This document shows positions 60,129-64,000 of a stretch of DNA of 64,000 bases, piece by piece; the first letter of the stretch is position 1, and each line of letters begins with the position of its first letter. The notes beneath the pieces were generated by a model. It saw nothing but the letters and a program-made list of their open reading frames with translations, did no database searches and was not told where the DNA came from. The position numbers and the translations under genes are program-made. Source of the DNA: Telopea speciosissima (lineage: Eukaryota; Streptophyta; Magnoliopsida; Proteales; Proteaceae); assembly GCF_018873765.1 (NCBI RefSeq), contig NC_057917.1, positions 52,693,464 through 52,757,463 of the forward strand, written 5' to 3'.

Positions 60129-60497
60129 ACAAAAAATATTTGCTTCTTCTTGATTACAATTCCTCGGGTTTCAACTGATATCGACCGATTAAATTTGTTA
60201 TCTTTGGAAACTAGGGCCACATTTGGTAACAAAGTAGCGTCAATTAGACAATTGTTAAGAGTCTAAGTCATGGGAGAAGGATTAACACGCTAACCCTTGA
60301 TGCAGTGAATGTGCTATATAGCCAGGAATGGGAGGGAGGGGAGTATCTCTCCGCCCATTAGCTCCGGCTTTAAGGCCGGACGTCATTATTCCCCCTTAAA
60401 TTGACATTAGAGTGGGAGAGAGGGAGGAGTTTCAATGATATTGACTCCTAAAGAAAAAGACCCACGCCATTAAACGAGGGGATAGTAAAAAAAAAAA
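60129..60497. other. Intergenic, no gene seen
   Basis: Contains GGGAGGGAGGGG-like runs and an A-run at 60488-60497 at the border of the next element. No gene. Confidence 0.45.
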
Positions 60498-60994
60498 GGA
60501 AATTATCAACGCCACCCCCTCACATTTGCCTATATTTTAAGCATACCCACTAACTACCATAATATCAATGGTAACCCATTTTTTTAACGGTGTTAATCTC
60601 TAAAATTGTTTTGACCAAAATACCTTTTACACTAAAACATTAAAAAAACGGGTGAGTGGTAGCAGAACGTGCATTCTGCAAAGTTATTTTCACGTCTTTT
60701 TAATAATAACCGTACATCTAGAATAAGATTAATCTCGACCATCCAATGAATATGAATAAAAATCAATGGTTACTTGCTATTACGGTGATACGGGTTCAGT
60801 TTTTATTTTACTGTATGTAAACAACCCATCAACAATGCTATTCCCTGCCCAGATTGGAGTTATGGGTGGAATTGTAAGAGTTTCCAGAAGTGCTAAAGTT
60901 CTTGCTGTCGAGAGAGGGGATGAAGTGAGGGATTAAAAACGATGTTGCTATCGTCGAAGGAGGCAACGCATGTGCTGGAAGAAGGCATATGCTT

Positions 60995-61192
60995 TTAAAG
61001 ATCAAAATCCTTGGAGACAACGGGTGAGAGTCCCCTTTCTGAAAAATCAATAGCATGTACCAAACTCCGTCCGACGGCATTGGAATAGGTCGCAAGCTGC
61101 CCACCGTATCTTCGGCCATTTGAGGTGACGACTGAACTTAAGAGAATGGAAACGGTAAGCCAAAGCACAAAGAAGAAGACGATGGGTCCCAT
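60995..61192 (-). CDS. Small secreted-protein-like frame, unknown (65 aa)
   Basis: I do not recognise this protein. The frame begins MGPIVFFFVLWLTVSILLSS, a convincing signal peptide (hydrophobic core from about residue 4 to 20), and continues VVTSNGRRYGGQLATYSNAV with RR dibasic residues, then a short polar tail; the stop follows FDL. It has no cysteines. It lies inside the inverted-repeat element 60498-63311, so it may be a captured gene fragment. The overlapping frame 61119-60838 is an alternative reading of the same DNA. It may equally be a chance frame. Confidence 0.3.
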   Translation of the reverse strand: MGPIVFFFVLWLTVSILLSSVVTSNGRRYGGQLATYSNAVGRSLVHAIDFSERGLSPVVSKDFDL

Positions 61193-63040
61193 GTCTATTT
61201 ATGATGGGTGTGTGTTTCTAATCAAGATCATATCAAGGATTGGGACGTTCCAATTTCCAAGTCTATTCTAAAGCTTCAGCCTTTGAGTAATATCCATTTT
61301 GTTCCTTAACGATGAGAGACTTGAGATGTATTATAATCTCAAAGCTTGGGTCTTTGTATCTAACCAAATAAATTATTGGCATGAGACTTTCATCCATGTT
61401 AAAACCAGTAAAAGTCAAAACCTTAGCCAATTTCTTGAAGAAGACTTGCGAGGATCATATCTTTAATCTCTTGTAGCTGCGGCTTCCAGAAATGAAACTA
61501 TGATCTTCTTGGCCATCTCAGCAATTGTAACATCAACGATGTCTTTTGAAAACTCATGATCCGAGTTGTAGTTGCTCAAGGGTTTCTTACGAGTACATGA
61601 AGTTACAAATCCGGTTTGATTTATGGTTTCAGGGGTTTGCAGAGGTTAGCGGGAGAGAAGGCATACCGGTAACAAGATGACTTGATTAATTGAGATAAAA
61701 AAGTCCAACGGTTGAGATTTTAATTGCTTAAATGGACGATTAAAATCAAACAGCGTACTGTAATGCTTTTCTTACGCACGCACCGCGACACTTTAGCCTA
61801 AAAAAAAAACATACCTAAATCATTTCTTAAACACACATTGTACTCCCCTAAGAAGAAGAAGAAGAAGCCCTCTCTTCCTTCACTTCCCAAGCCCCCAAAA
61901 AAATGTCACCAGACCAAGCAGCACCAGAAACAATCATCACAACACCACTAACAACGGTATCAACGGCGACGGCCACGAAGAAAAACTACGTTTTTCTAGT
62001 GAAAACCAGTATCCAACCATTTCTTTCACCCTGAAGTTGTGGCAAACTTCAAATATTGGCAATGGGGGTAGGTCCTCTCTAATCCGGGTATGCACTTGCG
62101 ATGCAGGTCAGTGGTAGAAGATCGATGAAGGTCAGTCACGGGCAGAATGGTACGACGAACAAAATAAAAAACAGGGGTGGGAATTCATATTACAGACCGA
62201 CACAAACAAATAAAATTAAATAGAAACCATAGGAATTGCAATGGCAGAAACGTTGAGGTTCAATTGTGGTTAATCCAATGGAGGTGGAGCAACAACCATG
62301 AAGAAGTCAGAGGGTTTCCCTGAGCTCCCCAGGTTGGTACCGTGATGAAGAATTAAAGTTACCCCTCTCACGTTCGCCAAAATCGAATGGTTCGAATCAC
62401 TTCTACCCTAGGATGAATTGAACTGCCATGGATCCTGAAATTATTTTCATCGATTGTACCGTGCCTCTTCAGGGAGGACGACCGTGGCTGTTTCTTCCTA
62501 TAGTTGGGGTCACAAGGATACATCGAAGGTGGGGAAATCGAATAGAAGAAAGACCAGGGGGGGAGAATGGGTTATAGGTTCATATGGTCACATAATCACC
62601 ACGGTAAATGGCGTAATTGCTGGAAAATATAGAAGAGAATAGAAAGTGAAGAAAGGAAAGGCGATTTTAGCAATTGTAGAATGGAAATGGTAGGTTAATA
62701 ATGGCTAGGGGTTTTGATCGGTGGGTTTTGGAAGACCAGTGGAAGATGAGAAAAATGAGTTTTTGGCTGGGAGAAAAATAGAGAAAGAAGACGTTTGGTC
62801 AGTGGATTAGAAGGTGAAGATGGTGGGAAGACTAGGTTAGGTTTTCTTTTGAAAGGGCAGAAGGTAGAGGTGGAATGGTTTAGTGATGATGGAATAAGAG
62901 AGTTAGTATGAAAATTGGAAAACTGAAAGAGGGTAGAGATGAAGACGGTAGGTTGTAGTGGATGTTCTCCAATGTTGTCGGTTGAGTGTGAGGAAGAAGA
63001 AGGTTTTGTGGGTGTTTTAATTTAAAGGGTAGATTAGGTA

Positions 63041-63188
63041 CTTCACCCACTAAGAAGGGCAGAATTGTTTAAAAAAAATATTATATAGCTGATATCATCA
63101 CTTAACAACTCTTTCTTCACCCACTAAGAAGGGCAGAATTGTTTAAAAAAAATATTATATAGCTGATATCATCACTTAACAACTCTTA
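63041..63188. repeat. Near-perfect tandem duplication, 74-bp unit
   Basis: Two adjacent copies (63041-63114 and 63115-63188), starting CTTCACCCACTAAGAAGGG, differ at only the last base. Near identity implies a very recent duplication or an assembly duplication. It lies near the right end of the inverted-repeat element 60498-63311. Confidence 0.92.
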
Positions 63189-63477
63189 ACTAACGGTAAA
63201 GGGTCTCTGTGGAATTAGTTTGGTAAAACAAGGGGTGACGCTGATAATATGGTAGAGGTAGGTAGTTGATGTGCATTAAAATATAGAGATACGTGGCGCT
63301 GATAATTTCCCAAAAAAAAAAAAAAAGAGTGAGGAGAACGTGTCAAAGACTCAAAGGTATCAACACCGACATGGGTCATGAGTCATGAGTCATGACCGTG
63401 GAGAATGGGATTCGGGGGATTAGCGTATGATCTATGACTGGCCAAAGCTTAAAAATTTAGCTATTTGGCGGGTGAGA

Positions 63478-63551
63478 CTTGAGAGAGTGAGAGAGTGAGG
63501 GGAGAGTGAGAGAGTGAGACACAGACAGAAGAGAAGAGGAAGGGAGAGATC
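63478..63551 (+). promoter_or_regulatory. GAGA-rich leader of the CinA-like gene
   Basis: GAGAGAGTGAGAGAGTGAGG-type repeats directly upstream of the start codon. GA/CT-rich leaders are common in plant promoters and 5' untranslated regions. The function here is inferred from position. Confidence 0.5.
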
Positions 63552-63562
63552 ATACAGAAGAC

Positions 63563-63861
63563 ATGCCTGACGCTTTGATTCGTCCACTGATTGAAGCCGT
63601 GCACTCGAGCCCCACTCAGGCTGTCCTCTATCTCTCTGGCGGAGCTTCTCAGGTTTTTTCATATTCATTTTTTACTTATTGGTTGACTGTGATTCTATGT
63701 TAATTATTCATTCAGGATGTGGTTAATTGCATTAATCCAAAAACGATGAAACCTAAAAACAGGCACTTGGGTGGTTGATGTCTGTCACTGGTGCGTCTAA
63801 TACAATCCTTGAAACTGTGGTTCCGTACTCCAAGATGTCCATGACCCAGTTGCTCGGCAAG
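63563..63861 (+). CDS. CinA-like protein, first two exons (partial, runs off the window)
   Basis: Counterpart of Arabidopsis At2g01220, a CinA-like / nucleotidylyltransferase-superfamily protein. Exons 63563-63652 and 63763-63861 give MPDALIRPLIEAVHSSPTQA, VLYLSGGASQALGWLMSV, then TGASNTILETVVPYSKMSMT and QLLGK. The SGGASQ and LLxVxGASNT parts correspond to the N-terminal CinA-C fold, in which bacterial members hydrolyse nicotinamide mononucleotide amide; the plant activity is unproven. Both introns have GT-AG ends and the phase is 0. The window stops in the second intron. A GAGA-rich leader lies upstream. The downstream cytidylyltransferase-like half would lie beyond the window. Confidence 0.9.
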
Positions 63862-64000
63862 GTATTCCCCTCACCGTACTCCTTTTCTGAATTACCATTT
63901 TAACTGTGGGGATTTAAATACCCTGTCAATTGACAAATACTTGGATGGTTTTTAAATTCATTTCCTTATGTGGGTTGATTCGATGATCGGTTTATCAGAG

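Larger units (their letters stand above)
60498..63311. mobile_element. 2.8-kb element with terminal inverted repeats, MULE-like, possible gene capture
   Basis: The left end GGAAATTATCAACGCCAC (60498) and the right end GTGGCGCTGATAATTTCC (to 63310) are inverted repeats, with similarity continuing for about 100 bp (CTATATTTTAA against TTAAAATATAG; TACCATAATATCA against TGATAATATGGTA). Both flanks are A-runs, consistent with but not proof of a 9-bp A-rich target duplication. The interior has no transposase. It holds a small secreted-protein-like frame (60995-61192) and other exon-sized open stretches, so a Pack-MULE with captured host fragments is possible. Confidence 0.65.

Overview
The window is nuclear DNA of a flowering plant, most likely a woody eudicot. 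The genes have GT-AG introns and strong resemblance to Arabidopsis families, and they sit in long AT-rich stretches crowded with plant repeats (Au-type SINEs, Mutator-like and hAT MITEs, an L1-type LINE, LTR-element fossils). The species cannot be named from the sequence. Gene identities rest on remembered family sequences, not on a database search.

Five protein-coding genes are supported. (1) A noncanonical Aux/IAA repressor of the IAA32/IAA34 type, + strand, 4883-9222, four exons, 197 aa, with a 3.4 kb last intron that hosts a Mutator-like element. (2) A leucine-rich-repeat receptor-like kinase of the ZAR1 type, - strand, 12579-14844, two exons, 715 aa. (3) A coiled-coil WEB/PMI2-like protein, - strand, 22361-24325, two exons, about 627 aa. 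(4) A RELCH-like LisH plus HEAT-repeat protein, + strand, 42320-58383, twenty exons, 1188 aa, whose large introns carry hAT elements and MITEs and one of whose introns looks like a U12-type AT-AC intron. (5) The first two exons of a CinA-like gene of the Arabidopsis At2g01220 group, + strand, from 63563 and running off the right edge.

Genes 1, 2 and 5 are the counterparts of At2g01200, At2g01210 and At2g01220, which are adjacent in Arabidopsis. The window therefore keeps an old gene neighbourhood, expanded to about 60 kb by two further genes and many transposons. The genes do not form a pathway: an auxin-response repressor, a receptor kinase, a chloroplast-movement type coiled-coil protein, a membrane-trafficking scaffold and a CinA-like protein.

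Layout: 1-4.8 kb, repeats, a Mutator MITE and a poly-C/poly-A/poly-C block that may be an assembly artefact; 4.9-9.2 kb, Aux/IAA; 9.4-12.5 kb, two SINEs and repeats; 12.6-14.8 kb, receptor kinase; 15-22.3 kb, MITEs, nested hAT, U6 snRNA pseudogene; 22.4-24.3 kb, WEB/PMI2-like gene; 24.9-42.3 kb, LINE, tandem duplication, hAT and Mutator MITEs, nested LTR fossils, MITE cluster; 42.3-58.4 kb, RELCH-like gene; 58.5-63.5 kb, LINE fragment, MITE and a 2.8 kb inverted-repeat element; 63.56 kb to the end, CinA-like gene. I found no CRISPR array, operon, tRNA or rRNA gene, and nothing that looks like a wholly new system; the most unusual signals are the AT-AC intron, a duplication that moved a stop codon, and the well-preserved target-site duplications of several MITE families.
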